A DNA stretch of 49,685 nt, from positions 1 to 49,685 of the forward strand of contig JAVBPY010000004.1 of assembly GCA_031549345.1 (NCBI GenBank), written 5' to 3'. The notes beneath the pieces are model-generated. The model was not told the DNA's origin and ran no database searches. It saw only the letters and a program-made list of their open reading frames with translations. Every line of letters begins with the position of its first letter. The stretch's first letter is position 1. This DNA comes from CASFRF01 sp031549345 (lineage in GTDB: Bacteria; Verrucomicrobiota; Lentisphaeria; Victivallales; Victivallaceae). Of this stretch, positions 41,685 through 49,685 are shown one piece after another. The translations under genes and the position numbers were made by a program.

Positions 41685-42017
41685 TTGAAAAAATACGAAG
41701 CGGTATTTATTCTGGACATCCGCAAGGTGGATGACGATGGCGATGCGTTCAGCAAAGAGCTTATCGCGCGGGTTGAGGCGTTCGGCGGCAAGATCGAGCA
41801 TGCGATTCCCCTGGGGCGCAGGCAGTTCACCTACGACATCAAAAAGCGCAAGGCGGGTATTTACTGGAACTACATCCTCCAGCTCGATCCGTCCAAAGTT
41901 CTTGAACTGAAGGACAAGTATCGGCTTGATGAGCGTGTGCTCCGCAACATGTTTGTGGTTTATGAGCGTCCGGAAGGCGTGGACGCCATGCCGGTCCGGG
42001 CGCAACTCGAGAACTGA
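41685..42017 (+). CDS. rpsF: 30S ribosomal protein S6
   Basis: 110 residues. KKYEAVFILDI is the S6 opening strand, and the RNA-binding region follows (IPLGRRQFTYDIKKRKAGIYW, RLDERVLRNMFVVYERP). No ATG is available. TTG at 41685 is the likely start because AAAGGG lies seven bases upstream; a TTG at 41679 would be too close to it. First of the classic rpsF-ssb-rpsR-rplI group. Confidence 0.94.
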   Translation: MKKYEAVFILDIRKVDDDGDAFSKELIARVEAFGGKIEHAIPLGRRQFTYDIKKRKAGIYWNYILQLDPSKVLELKDKYRLDERVLRNMFVVYERPEGVDAMPVRAQLEN

Positions 42018-42040
42018 GCAACCGTAGAGAGGGGACAACC

Positions 42041-42631
42041 ATGGCGTCTCTGAACAAAGTATTTCTGATGGGGAATTTGACGCGCGATCCGGATTTGCGT
42101 TATACGCCTTCCGGGCAGGCGGTCTGCGACCTTGGGCTGGCGGTCAACCGCCGGTTCGTAACCAACGGACAGGAACGCGACGAAACATGTTTTGTCGATA
42201 TCGTTGTCTGGGGCAAGGCGGCCGAAAACACCAAGCAGTACTTGGAGAAGGGTGCGCCGGTCATGGTTGAAGGCCGTTTGCAGTACGACCAATGGGAAGA
42301 CCAGTCCGGCGGTAAACGCTCGCGTTTGCGGGTTGTCGCCGATCAGGTTCAGTTTCTGGGCGGTCGCCGGAGCCAGGATGGCGGCGGCGATTATCCGCAG
42401 GGTGGCGATTATCCGTCGCAGGGCGGCGATTCGCGTCCGCAGGGGAACTACCGTTCGCAGGGCGGTGGGAATTATTCCCAGCAGGGGAATTACCAGCAGA
42501 ACCGCGGCGGTTACGGTCCCGGAGGAAACTCGGCGCCGCGCGCGCCGCAGTCCGGTCCCGGCGCGCCGCCGGCGATGCCGGATCCCTCGTTCAACCCGGC
42601 GATCGATTCCGAAGACGACACCCCTTTTTAA
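42041..42631 (+). CDS. ssb: single-stranded DNA-binding protein
   Basis: 196 residues. The OB-fold (about 1-108) begins NKVFLMGNLTRDPDLRYTPSG and includes ETCFVDIVVWGKAAENTKQYL and VMVEGRLQYDQWED. The linker is unusually Gly/Gln/Tyr/Pro-rich with several near-repeats of GGDYPQ encoded around 42385-42440. The acidic tip DSEDDTPF is the standard partner-binding tail. AGAGGGG precedes the ATG. Between rpsF and rpsR as in most bacteria. Confidence 0.96.
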   Translation: MASLNKVFLMGNLTRDPDLRYTPSGQAVCDLGLAVNRRFVTNGQERDETCFVDIVVWGKAAENTKQYLEKGAPVMVEGRLQYDQWEDQSGGKRSRLRVVADQVQFLGGRRSQDGGGDYPQGGDYPSQGGDSRPQGNYRSQGGGNYSQQGNYQQNRGGYGPGGNSAPRAPQSGPGAPPAMPDPSFNPAIDSEDDTPF

Positions 42632-42686
42632 ATGAGTGCAGTCCAAACTTTAGTAAGAGTATTATAGAGAAAGGCGTAACGTAATT

Positions 42687-42917
42687 ATGCAACCGAGAAA
42701 AACCACCCGCCGGCGTCAGCCGGCCAAGCCGAAAATCTGTCGTTTTTGCGAGGCGAAAGTCAAATTCATTGATTTCAAAGATGCCGAAACGCTGATGAAG
42801 TTCCAGACCGAGAAGGGAAAAATCACCCCGCGCCGGATCACAGGAACCTGCCCCGATCACCAGACCATGCTGTGCGAGGCGATCAAGCGCGCCCGTATCC
42901 TCAGCCTGGTTTACTAA
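42687..42917 (+). CDS. rpsR: 30S ribosomal protein S18
   Basis: 76 residues. KICRFCEAKVKFIDFKD includes a CxxC pair near residues 18-21, as in zinc-binding S18 forms. The core is GKITPRRITGTC, and the C-terminus HQTMLCEAIKRARILSLV is typical. The 55-base gap after ssb has AAAGG about 13 bases before the ATG. It heads directly into rplI, 20 bases on. Confidence 0.95.
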   Translation: MQPRKTTRRRQPAKPKICRFCEAKVKFIDFKDAETLMKFQTEKGKITPRRITGTCPDHQTMLCEAIKRARILSLVY

Positions 42918-42937
42918 GAGCTGGAGGAACATACACC

Positions 42938-43390
42938 ATGGCGCAAGTAAATCTCGTTTTGTTGGCCGACGTCGAAAACCTCGGACTGGCGGGTGAATCC
43001 GTCCGCGTGGCCCCCGGCTACGCCCGTAACTACCTTTTGCCGCGCGGCTTGGCCGCGAAGGCGACCGCCGCGACGTTGCGGCAGCTCGAAGCCCGTCGCG
43101 GGAAGATCGAGGAACAGCGCAAGCAGGATCTCGTCAATGCGCAGGCGCTGGCACTCAAGCTTGCGGAAGTCGAACTTTCCCTTGCGGCGCAGGCCTCCGG
43201 GGACGATCAGCTCTTCGGTTCCGTAACGGCCCGCAACATTGCGGAAAAGCTGGCGGAGGCCGGATTCCAGATCGACCACAGCCGCATCAAGTTGGATCCG
43301 CCGATCAAGACGCTCGGCAGTTTCCAGGTGGAAGTGAAGCTCCACGCGGACGTTCTCGCCCAGGTCAAAGTCTGGGTCGTCCGGGGCTGA
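42938..43390 (+). CDS. rplI: 50S ribosomal protein L9
   Basis: 150 residues. VNLVLLADVENLGLAGESVRV, then VAPGYARNYLLPRGLA is the highly conserved N-terminal rRNA-binding domain. A long helix (ATLRQLEARRGKIEEQR) links to the C-terminal domain (LFGSVTARNIAEKLAEAG). The ATG at 42938 has GGAGGAAC upstream. dnaB starts six bases after the stop. Confidence 0.96.
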   Translation: MAQVNLVLLADVENLGLAGESVRVAPGYARNYLLPRGLAAKATAATLRQLEARRGKIEEQRKQDLVNAQALALKLAEVELSLAAQASGDDQLFGSVTARNIAEKLAEAGFQIDHSRIKLDPPIKTLGSFQVEVKLHADVLAQVKVWVVRG

Positions 43391-43396
43391 CATCCA

Positions 43397-44827
43397 ATGG
43401 CGGACCCGGAACGCAACGCCGCGGCACGCGGCGCGTTGAATGCCTTGATCGAGCGGCCACAGCCGCACGATCTGGACGTGGAACGCGCCGTGCTTTCGGC
43501 GATGCTCCGGGAACCGCAGCATTGTATTGATGAAACACTGGAACGCCTCGGCACGTCCGAGGTGTTTTATTCGCACGCGCACCGGATTGTGTACGATGCG
43601 ATTCTTGAGCTCCACAATCATAAGGAGCTCAAAGTTGACCTTGTATCTTTGGCCAACACCCTTTTAAAGTCGAACCGTCTCGAAGTCATCGGCGGCGTGG
43701 CCGCGTTGGCTGAAATTCACAACTACGTTCCGACGGTTGTCCGTTTGGACTCCTGGTGTTCGATTGTCCGCAGTTATGCGACGCTCCGGCGGATGATCGA
43801 CATTTGCACCGAGTCGGTGAACGCATGCTACAACCCCGCCGCCGAAGTCAACGAGTTGATCGAAAAAATCGAAACCGACATCTACAATGTCCGCGAGGCG
43901 GAGCTTCGCAATTCGATCATCGAAATCCGGGATAGCGTCGGCGCGGAGGTGAAGGCCCTTTTCGACATTGCCAACGGTCTTGTGGAAGTCGGCATTCCCA
44001 CCGGGTACTCGGAAGTGGATAAAATGACCGGTGGCTTGAAGCGCGGCGAAATGTTCGTTCTCGCTGCCCGTCCGTCGATCGGAAAGACCTGTCTGGCGCT
44101 GAATGTGCTCCGTAACATTGCCCTTCCCACTCGGACGCGGACGCCCCGCAAGGTTGCATTTTTCAGTTTGGAAATGACCGCGGAACAAATCACGCGGCGT
44201 ATGCTCTGCACCGAAGCGGAGCTTTCGGAATCGATTTTCTGGAGCAAGGGCATTACACGGACGGCGGCCGATCGGCTCGGCGTCGCGGCGGATGTCCTGA
44301 CGCGCTCTTCCATTTATGTCGATCCTACCGCCGGACTTACGTTGTCCGAGTTACGGGCCAAGGCGCGCATGATGAAATACCGCAACGGGATCGACGTCTT
44401 GGCCATCGATTATCTGCAGTTGATGCGTGCCGACCGTTCCTACGACAACCGCCAGCAGGAAGTGGCGGAAATCTCCGGCGGAATCAAACAGCTCGCCAAG
44501 GATTTAAAAATTCCGGTGCTTGTTTTGGCGCAGCTTAACCGCGATGTGGAAAAAGGGGCGGCCAATGCCAAGCCGAAGCTCAGCCATTTGCGTGAATCCG
44601 GAACCATCGAGCAGGACGCGGATATCGTTTCTTTTCTGCACCGCAATCGGGACGACGCTAAAACGGTTCAGGCCGATGAAGGGGTCAAAGCCGAATGGAT
44701 TATCGAAAAAAACCGTAACGGAAAAATTGGCGAAATGGAACTGCTGTTTTTTCCGCACCGCATGGAGTTCAAAGCCGCCAGCCGTTATGGCTCCGAAGAT
44801 TGCCCGCCGGATAAAAGGGAGGATTAA
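43397..44827 (+). CDS. dnaB: replicative DNA helicase DnaB
   Basis: 476 residues. The N-terminal domain has PHDLDVERAVLSAML, and the RecA-like C-terminal domain begins near GYSEVDKMTGGLKRGEM. Walker A is LAARPSIGKT (methionine to isoleucine against the usual PSMGKT). FFSLEMTAEQITRRML, the Walker B region IDVLAIDYLQLM and LSHLRESGTIEQDADIV follow. The hexamer unwinds DNA at the fork. No intein is present at the P-loop, where inteins often sit. Encoded directly after rplI, a common order. Confidence 0.96.
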   Translation: MADPERNAAARGALNALIERPQPHDLDVERAVLSAMLREPQHCIDETLERLGTSEVFYSHAHRIVYDAILELHNHKELKVDLVSLANTLLKSNRLEVIGGVAALAEIHNYVPTVVRLDSWCSIVRSYATLRRMIDICTESVNACYNPAAEVNELIEKIETDIYNVREAELRNSIIEIRDSVGAEVKALFDIANGLVEVGIPTGYSEVDKMTGGLKRGEMFVLAARPSIGKTCLALNVLRNIALPTRTRTPRKVAFFSLEMTAEQITRRMLCTEAELSESIFWSKGITRTAADRLGVAADVLTRSSIYVDPTAGLTLSELRAKARMMKYRNGIDVLAIDYLQLMRADRSYDNRQQEVAEISGGIKQLAKDLKIPVLVLAQLNRDVEKGAANAKPKLSHLRESGTIEQDADIVSFLHRNRDDAKTVQADEGVKAEWIIEKNRNGKIGEMELLFFPHRMEFKAASRYGSEDCPPDKRED

Positions 44828-44829
44828 CG

Positions 44830-45510
44830 ATGAAACGCTCGGAAGTAAACCGGATTTTACGCGAAGGCATGGAATTTTTGGCGGAAATGCGGTTTCTGCT
44901 GCCTCCTTTTGCCCATTGGACGCCGGAAGATTGGAAGACGCGCGGGGCGGAATATGACGAAATTCGCGACAATCTTCTCGGATGGGATATCACCGACTTC
45001 GGTTCCGGCAATTTCCGGAACGTGGGGTTGCTCTTGTTTACGCTCCGCAACGGAGCGCAAGGCTCCGGAACCTATGCCAAGCCGTATGCCGAGAAAATCA
45101 TGATTGTGGAAGAAAACCAGGTAACGCCCTGGCATTTTCATTGGTTCAAGATGGAGGACATCATCAACCGCGGCGGCGGAAATCTTTTGGTCACGCTTTA
45201 CAACGCTTCCGCCGACGAGTCGTCTTTTGCCGATACGCCCGTTGCAATTCAGCAGGACGGGCGTCGTTTTTTTGTCCCCGCCGGGACAACAGTTCGTTTG
45301 ACGCCGGGAGAGAGCATTACGCTTCTTCCGCGTCAGTACCACACGTTCTGGGGGGAGGCGAGGCGTGGAAAGGTCCTTGTTGGCGAGGTTTCGCAGGTCA
45401 ATGACGATCGTTCCGACAACCGCTTCCACGTTCCCGCCGGGCGTTTTCCGGCCATTGAGGAGGACGAAGCGCCGCTTCGCCTCCTCGGCGGCGAGTACCC
45501 GCATTTTTAG
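44830..45510 (+). CDS. D-lyxose isomerase
   Basis: 226 residues, cupin fold. MKRSEVNRILREGMEFLAEMRF and the metal-site block TPWHFHWFKMEDIINRGGGNL (two His and one Glu) plus RQYHTFWGE (third His) match D-lyxose ketol-isomerases of the DUF1498 type, which interconvert D-lyxose and D-xylulose and often also mannose and fructose. GTTVRLTPGESITLLP is a cupin strand pair. It is cytoplasmic. The start lies two bases after the dnaB stop with GGGAGGA upstream, so it is transcribed with the replication genes, an odd partner. The substrate is from the family and not visible. Confidence 0.85.
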   Translation: MKRSEVNRILREGMEFLAEMRFLLPPFAHWTPEDWKTRGAEYDEIRDNLLGWDITDFGSGNFRNVGLLLFTLRNGAQGSGTYAKPYAEKIMIVEENQVTPWHFHWFKMEDIINRGGGNLLVTLYNASADESSFADTPVAIQQDGRRFFVPAGTTVRLTPGESITLLPRQYHTFWGEARRGKVLVGEVSQVNDDRSDNRFHVPAGRFPAIEEDEAPLRLLGGEYPHF

Positions 45511-45547
45511 AAAGCGCCGTTGCTGTTGATAAGAAAGAAAGTGGATT

Positions 45548-46198
45548 ATGGGAATTAATTTTTTGGATTTGCTGTTGCCGCGTGAAACGAAGTTTTTCGA
45601 TTATCTCAATCAATTCAGCGAGCTTGTTTTCAATTCGTGCAATACGCTTCGCGATCTTGTCCTCCAGATTGAGTCGCTTTCCGACGAGGAAGTCCGCAAA
45701 CGCCTGTACATTATCAAGGACTACGAGCTCAAGGGCGACCAGGTGGAAATGACGATCATCAAGGAATTGAGCCGTTGTTTCATCACGCCGCTTGACCGTG
45801 AAGACATTCATACGCTGGCCATTCATCTGGATCGGCCGCTGAACATCCTCAAGGATTTGGCATGTAAGATCGAAACGTACAAAATTCGCCGTATGCCTCT
45901 CCAAATTTGCCAATTCTCGGAAATCATCCTGAATGTCGCCAAACTCCAGCAGGACATTATCCGCGATTTGTCCGGCAAACAAAACGTCCGGAAAAAAGTC
46001 GAACAAATGCATAAATTGGAAAACCAGGCGGATGAACTTTTTCACTCCAGCGTGGCCGAACTTTTGGAGAAAGACGACGTTACCCTGACTGTGCATATGA
46101 TAAAATTCAAGGAAATTTACGAACTGCTGGATGCGGTCGTCGATTCTCTGGACGAAGTCGGCCAGCTGGTGCGCGGCATCAAAATCAAGCACGGCTGA
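45548..46198 (+). CDS. DUF47 (PhoU-like) phosphate transport accessory protein
   Basis: 216 residues, all-helical. FYD-like LPRETKFFDYLNQFSELVFN, DYELKGDQVEMTIIKEL, FITPLDREDIHTLAIHLD and HKLENQADELFHSSVAEL are the two halves of the PhoU-like bundle typical of the family. The family members are encoded just before PiT transporters and regulate them. That is the case here, with 19 bases between. There is no membrane segment. Confidence 0.9.
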   Translation: MGINFLDLLLPRETKFFDYLNQFSELVFNSCNTLRDLVLQIESLSDEEVRKRLYIIKDYELKGDQVEMTIIKELSRCFITPLDREDIHTLAIHLDRPLNILKDLACKIETYKIRRMPLQICQFSEIILNVAKLQQDIIRDLSGKQNVRKKVEQMHKLENQADELFHSSVAELLEKDDVTLTVHMIKFKEIYELLDAVVDSLDEVGQLVRGIKIKHG

Positions 46199-46217
46199 GC
46201 AAGGACAGGAGCGGAAA

Positions 46218-47261
46218 ATGACTTTGATGGTCCTATTGATTCTGGTGATCGCTCTGGCGTTGCTGTTCGATTTTCTCAACGGCTTCCATGATGCGGCAAA
46301 TTCCATTGCCACCGTAGTGGTTACGCGGACTTTGACCCCCATCCAGGCGGTAATCATGGCCGGACTTGCCAACTTCATCGGTTACTTCACGTTCGGACAC
46401 GCCATCGCTAAAATGGTCAGTTCCGGCATTATCCATATGGATATGGTTGCGGAGCCGGATACCAAGCTCATGGTCCTCCTGGCCGCGTTGCTCGGCGCGG
46501 TTCTCTGGAACATCATAACGTGGATTTTCGGTCTTCCAACCTCCAGCAGTCATGCTATTATCGGCGGTCTGATTGGGGCCGGCCTCGCCGCGGTGGGGAT
46601 GAAGATCATTATACTGGGGCACATCGGGATCGAAGGCGGAAAACTGGTTACATCGGGGATTCTTCCGGTGGTCGCCTTCATTGTGATCGCCCCTTTCCTG
46701 GGGCTTCTCGGCGCAATGGTGTTCACTGTTATTGTTCTCAATGTGTTTCGCAAAATTCCCTACATGCGCGCCAATCGCGTGTTCCGTTATCTTCAGTTGC
46801 TTTCCGCGGCCTGGTACAGCCTTGGGCACGGTACGAACGACGCGCAGAAAATGATGGGCGTTATTTCGTTGGCGCTCGTTTGCGGGGGTGTCAGCGATTC
46901 GCTGGAAATTCCAGGGTGGGTTGCGTTCTCGTGCTATGCGGTCATCGGCATCGGTACGATGCTCGGCGGCTGGCGGATTGTCAAAACGATGGGAACAGGG
47001 ATCACGAAAATTCGGGCGACCGAAGGATTTTGTGCGGAATCCTCCGCCGCACTGGTGCTGATGGGTACGGCGCACCTGGGTATTCCTGTTTCGACCACCC
47101 ACGTTATAGCCGGCTCGATCATGGGCGTCGGTACGGTGGAGGGCGCACGCGGTGTCCGTTGGGGAACAGCGCGGCGGATTGTTTTCGCGTGGTTTATGAC
47201 TATTCCCCTGACCGCCATCTGCTCGGCGCTCGCGTACTACCTGGTTGCGCTTTTTCGCTGA
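46218..47261 (+). CDS. PiT-family inorganic phosphate transporter
   Basis: 347 residues with about ten hydrophobic helices. The PiT signature FDFLNGFHDAANSIATVVVT near the N-terminus and its internal repeat YSLGHGTNDAQKMMGVI near residues 200-216 are clear. FGLPTSSSHAIIGGLIG and GIPVSTTHVIAGSIMG are the paired S-S-H/T-T-H substrate-site motifs. Low-affinity, cation-coupled phosphate uptake is expected. ATG at 46218 was chosen because the GFHDAAN homology begins just after it and AGGAGCGG precedes it. Converges on the inhibitor gene with a three-base gap. Confidence 0.93.
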   Translation: MTLMVLLILVIALALLFDFLNGFHDAANSIATVVVTRTLTPIQAVIMAGLANFIGYFTFGHAIAKMVSSGIIHMDMVAEPDTKLMVLLAALLGAVLWNIITWIFGLPTSSSHAIIGGLIGAGLAAVGMKIIILGHIGIEGGKLVTSGILPVVAFIVIAPFLGLLGAMVFTVIVLNVFRKIPYMRANRVFRYLQLLSAAWYSLGHGTNDAQKMMGVISLALVCGGVSDSLEIPGWVAFSCYAVIGIGTMLGGWRIVKTMGTGITKIRATEGFCAESSAALVLMGTAHLGIPVSTTHVIAGSIMGVGTVEGARGVRWGTARRIVFAWFMTIPLTAICSALAYYLVALFR

Positions 47262-47264
47262 TTT

Positions 47265-47699
47265 TTACGGAGTCGATTCCACAATCAACGTAAAACGGAC
47301 CCGCGTCGCGTCGGCTTCCGGTTTTTCCCAGGGACGATGGTACTTGCCGGTCAGAACGGCTTTCCCCGGGGTCAGCGCACGCACGAAAAACGTGCGGTAA
47401 CCGGGGGAACCTACGCGGTCGGTGGCATCGGGGGTGAAGGTGCCGTCGGCCACTTCCACCACCATGCCGGGGGCTTCGGCGGCGGATTTTTCTTCGACAA
47501 CGGAAAAGGTCCAGTCGTATCCGGTCGTCGGATTCCCCGCGAGACGTATGTTTACGCCGGTACCCGCGGTAAGGCGCATGGTTTTCCCATTGTCCTTTTC
47601 CGTAAGGGTTGGCGCGGGGTGTGATTCCACGCAGACGTCATTCACACGGCAACCGGCCAGGAGCATGGGAAACAGCAGCACAAGCAGGAACAGTTTCAT
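47265..47699 (-). CDS. chagasin-like (I42) cysteine protease inhibitor lipoprotein
   Basis: 144 residues. The signal peptide has lipobox LLAGC (cysteine near residue 17). The chagasin/I42 fold is marked by LAGNPTTGYDW (first inhibitory loop) and the RPW of YHRPWEK (third loop), with GSPGYRTFFVRALTPGKAVLTGKY between. Such proteins block papain-type proteases; bacterial ones may protect against host or own proteases. The lipobox predicts anchoring in the envelope. The start has GGAG at proper spacing and lies 14 bases after the upstream unknown gene. Confidence 0.85.
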   Translation of the reverse strand: MKLFLLVLLFPMLLAGCRVNDVCVESHPAPTLTEKDNGKTMRLTAGTGVNIRLAGNPTTGYDWTFSVVEEKSAAEAPGMVVEVADGTFTPDATDRVGSPGYRTFFVRALTPGKAVLTGKYHRPWEKPEADATRVRFTLIVESTP

Positions 47700-47713
47700 C
47701 GGTTTTCTCCAAT

Positions 47714-48121
47714 TTAAAATCCGGCGTCTTGCGCGGCAAGAGTCATGCGCGGGAGGTATTCCTCGCCGCCCGGTTCCTCGAAAACAATGATGCGGCGACA
47801 AAGGAAATGGATGGCGTTCCCCGCCCGGTCGCCAATTTCCCATGTCGCATTCTCTTTTCTGCGCGCTCCTAGAATCTTAACCTCAAATCCGGACACATAA
47901 AGTACATTTTTGCTGTTGCGGAAGCCGTTGAGCGAGAAATCTTCCACGCCTTCGAATTGGACGGAGAGAATAGCCCCTGCCGGCGATCTGAGCATCATTT
48001 CCACGGAAACCATCGTGCCCGGTCCCGGAAAAATGTGAATGTCCGGAATTTCCGTAGTCGGGACAAATCCTTTTTCTGCAAAATAACCAACATCGGCCGG
48101 CGATAAAATTCTGGATTTCAT
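47714..48121 (-). CDS. unknown small soluble protein upstream of the chagasin-like gene
   Basis: 135 residues, no signal or membrane segment. The N-terminus (SRILSPADVGYFAEKGFVPT) is followed by beta-rich sequence: VSVEMMLRSPAGAILSVQFEGVEDFSLN, GFRNSKNVLYVSGFEVKIL and NAIHFLCRRIIVFEE. The alternation F-x-x-V-x-x-F-x-L-N-G-F, then N-V-L-x-V, then F-x-C-x-x-I-x-V loosely recalls Imm50-type immunity proteins, but the likeness is weak and I do not rely on it. GAGGAG precedes the ATG at 48121; the open frame before it has no support. It is co-transcribed with the inhibitor lipoprotein. Confidence 0.6.
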   Translation of the reverse strand: MKSRILSPADVGYFAEKGFVPTTEIPDIHIFPGPGTMVSVEMMLRSPAGAILSVQFEGVEDFSLNGFRNSKNVLYVSGFEVKILGARRKENATWEIGDRAGNAIHFLCRRIIVFEEPGGEEYLPRMTLAAQDAGF

Positions 48122-48312
48122 GGTTTTGCACTCCTCGGTTTGGGGGAGGGGAGATGGGGCTTCGCGTGCAAGAACAAAGAGAATGGACAAAAAATGCGCC
48201 GTCGGTGCGAAGATGGCTTCCCTTTTTCGGCTTGCAGGCGCGCAGACACAAAACACCTCCCAATGTTTTTCTGTTACGTCGGACAATACACCACGAAAAA
48301 GAAATTTACAAG

Positions 48313-48341
48313 TTGACGAAAAGAAAATGACGGTGTATCTT
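48313..48341 (+). promoter_or_regulatory. promoter of the glycosyltransferase gene, near-leaderless
   Basis: TTGACG (48313-48318), 17-base spacer, TATCTT (48336-48341), then nine bases to the ATG at 48351. The predicted leader is about three bases and no Shine-Dalgarno is present. An in-frame ATG at 48327 falls inside the promoter spacer and is therefore rejected as the start. Confidence 0.5.
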
Positions 48342-48350
48342 CGTTATTCT

Positions 48351-49556
48351 ATGAAAATTTGTCAAGTCAGCTATTATGCCGATGCAACCGGTTCCGGCGT
48401 CGCGGCCGACCGTCTGGCCGGCGCGTTGCGTGCGCATACGGATGTGAATGTGCTCTTTGCCGCCGTTGAACCGGGCAGGGCAAAGAACGTTATTCCTCTG
48501 GCGTCTCCTTTGCGGAAGAAGATTATGCGCATGGAACAGGCGCTCCTTTGGCGGGTATTTGCTTTGCAGCACAGTCGTAATTGTACGGCGCACACGTTCA
48601 ATTTTTTCAGACAGGGTGCCCCGGAAAGAATACTCGCGCTCAAGCCCGATATTGTTCACTTGCACGGTGTCGTCGGCGAAATGCTTTCGATCGGCGAAAT
48701 CGCCGCTCTTTCGCGTGCAACGCGCCTTGTTTGGACGCTGCACGACTGCTGGCCTTTCACTGGAACGGAGCAGTATCCTCTTGCCGGTTCAGAGCGTTTC
48801 CGGAATGGATATGTAAAAGAGAACCCGGACGACCCTGGACTTGATGTAGATCGCTTTTTCTGGGGACGCAAACGAAGACTCTGGCGAAATATGTCCTGCC
48901 GCTTCATCGCTCCAAGCACGTGGATGGCCGGGGAAATGCAGAGGAGCAAACTTTGGGATGCCGCCTGTGTGGACGTGATCGGCAACAGTATCGATACCGA
49001 TTTTTTCTCGCCGGGGAACCGGCTGGAGAGCCGGGAACAACTCGGCCTTCCTGTGCGCCCTTTTCTGCTCGGTTTTGGCGCGTCCAGCATCGATCATCCC
49101 AACAAAGGCGGAACGGAGTTGCAGATTCTTTTGCAAAAATTGAAGGATCTGCCCATCGAACTGGTTACAGTGGGGCAGGGGCGTTTGGAGACTCCTTTGC
49201 CGACGCATTCGCTCGGGGTGCTGCGCGATGCGCACAAGCTGCGCGATTTTTACCGCGCCTGCGATCTTTTTGTTTCCACGTCAAAGTACGACAATCTTCC
49301 CAATATGATCCTTGAATCCATGTCTTGTGGAACACCGGTTGCCGCCTTCGGCATCGGCGGAATTCCGGATTTGGTTACGGCGGAAACCGGACTTTCCGTT
49401 GCGGCGATCGATCCGGAAGGGCTCGCCGGAAAGATTCGCGCGTATATTTTCGCATCATCTCCGCTTGGTGCGGAGGCCCGCAAGCATATTTGCTCCATGT
49501 ACAATGCAGGGCGGATTGCCCGGATGCACCTTGATCTTTACCGTAAAATGCTTTAA
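48351..49556 (+). CDS. family 4 glycosyltransferase (GT-B)
   Basis: 401 residues. The N-terminal half carries VSYYADATGSGVAADRLAGAL, VHLHGVVGEML and WTLHDCWPFTGTEQYP, the last two typical of WcaC/WcfN-like enzymes. The C-terminal nucleotide-sugar domain has FIAPSTWMAGEMQRSKLW, VIGNSIDTDFF and the E-x7-E pattern region NLPNMILESMSCGTPVAAFGIGG. It transfers a sugar onto an exopolysaccharide or O-antigen unit in the cytoplasm. The acceptor is not known. It is the last gene in the window and may begin a surface-polysaccharide cluster beyond the edge. Confidence 0.88.
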   Translation: MKICQVSYYADATGSGVAADRLAGALRAHTDVNVLFAAVEPGRAKNVIPLASPLRKKIMRMEQALLWRVFALQHSRNCTAHTFNFFRQGAPERILALKPDIVHLHGVVGEMLSIGEIAALSRATRLVWTLHDCWPFTGTEQYPLAGSERFRNGYVKENPDDPGLDVDRFFWGRKRRLWRNMSCRFIAPSTWMAGEMQRSKLWDAACVDVIGNSIDTDFFSPGNRLESREQLGLPVRPFLLGFGASSIDHPNKGGTELQILLQKLKDLPIELVTVGQGRLETPLPTHSLGVLRDAHKLRDFYRACDLFVSTSKYDNLPNMILESMSCGTPVAAFGIGGIPDLVTAETGLSVAAIDPEGLAGKIRAYIFASSPLGAEARKHICSMYNAGRIARMHLDLYRKML

Positions 49557-49685
49557 TTTTTGCGTGGCGGCTTGGTGCTGCATCAAGGGTTTACGTTGGT
49601 TTGGTTTTGTAATTCTGTGTGCGGCATGTGGTTGCGAATGTTGTAAAAAGGTTTAAAAAAAGCGAGAAATGTATTTGCAAAGTTT
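49557..49685. other. right-edge intergenic sequence
   Basis: 129 bases without a supported gene. A Cys-rich frame crosses it but is only the extension of a shadow frame of the glycosyltransferase. The last 50 bases are AT-rich, as expected before another gene, but no complete promoter can be defined. Confidence 0.4.

Noticed and set aside
48120..48350. N-terminal extension of the glycosyltransferase upstream of 48351
   Set aside because: It would include the -35 and -10 boxes and overlap the divergent gene's start; family homology begins at MKICQVSYY.
49500..49656. Small Cys-rich protein at the right edge
   Set aside because: It is the tail of a frame overlapping the glycosyltransferase, with no start or ribosome binding site of its own.

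Overview
The window looks like chromosomal DNA of a Gram-negative PVC-group bacterium, most likely a Lentisphaerota (Victivallales-like) relative. Pointers are a type IV pseudopilin with an FTLIELLVVIAIIAILA N-terminus and an H-X9-DG tail beside a GntR-type regulator and a large glycoside hydrolase; a Kdo transferase (hence LPS); a Bat/MoxR operon; and very large secreted beta-propeller proteins. The assignment is inference from gene content only. I saw no tRNA, rRNA, CRISPR array, insertion sequence or phage module.

Layout. 1-3750 (+): tail of a membrane gene, a small membrane protein, a gene-poor stretch, a nucleoside 2-deoxyribosyltransferase-like protein, waaA and thiC. 3762-10257 (-): a tight cassette of GntR-type regulator, pseudopilin and 1532-residue secreted hydrolase, with a strong promoter and an inverted repeat in front. 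10364-12535 (-): sialate O-acetylesterase. 12696-13493 (-): two tandem paralogous lipoproteins ending in a clear terminator. 13706-16304: RDD membrane protein (+) converging on a SurA-like and a helical lipoprotein gene (-). 16397-17723 (+): thiL-tsaE. 17701-27156 (-): xseB followed by a Bat operon (BatB-C fusion, BatD-E fusion, MoxR, DUF58, a DUF4381-like protein, BatA) and two small enzymes. 27302-37032 (+): a STAS protein, then three very large exported propeller proteins with a promoter in front and a strong terminator behind. 37148-39199 (+): a GH67-like intracellular hydrolase. 39418-44827 (+): the housekeeping block prs-rplY-pth-rpsF-ssb-rpsR-rplI-dnaB, preceded by a leader with four consecutive hairpins. 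44830-47261 (+): D-lyxose isomerase, then DUF47 plus PiT phosphate transport. 47265-48121 (-): a chagasin-like inhibitor lipoprotein and an unknown protein. 48351-49556 (+): a family 4 glycosyltransferase.

How it fits together. Housekeeping functions (LPS core, thiamine, t6A, translation, replication, phosphate uptake) alternate with accessory glycan-related modules: the regulator-pilin-hydrolase cassette, the sialate esterase, the propeller cassette and the GH67-like enzyme. This suggests a life on host or algal polysaccharides.

Three things stand out. The first is the propeller cassette, whose two outer genes are full-length paralogues around a propeller-only protein. The second is a recurring promoter design in which the -10 box lies only 6-10 bases before the ATG, predicting leaderless mRNAs for at least five genes. 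The third is the structured prs leader. Functional statements for the accessory genes are inference.
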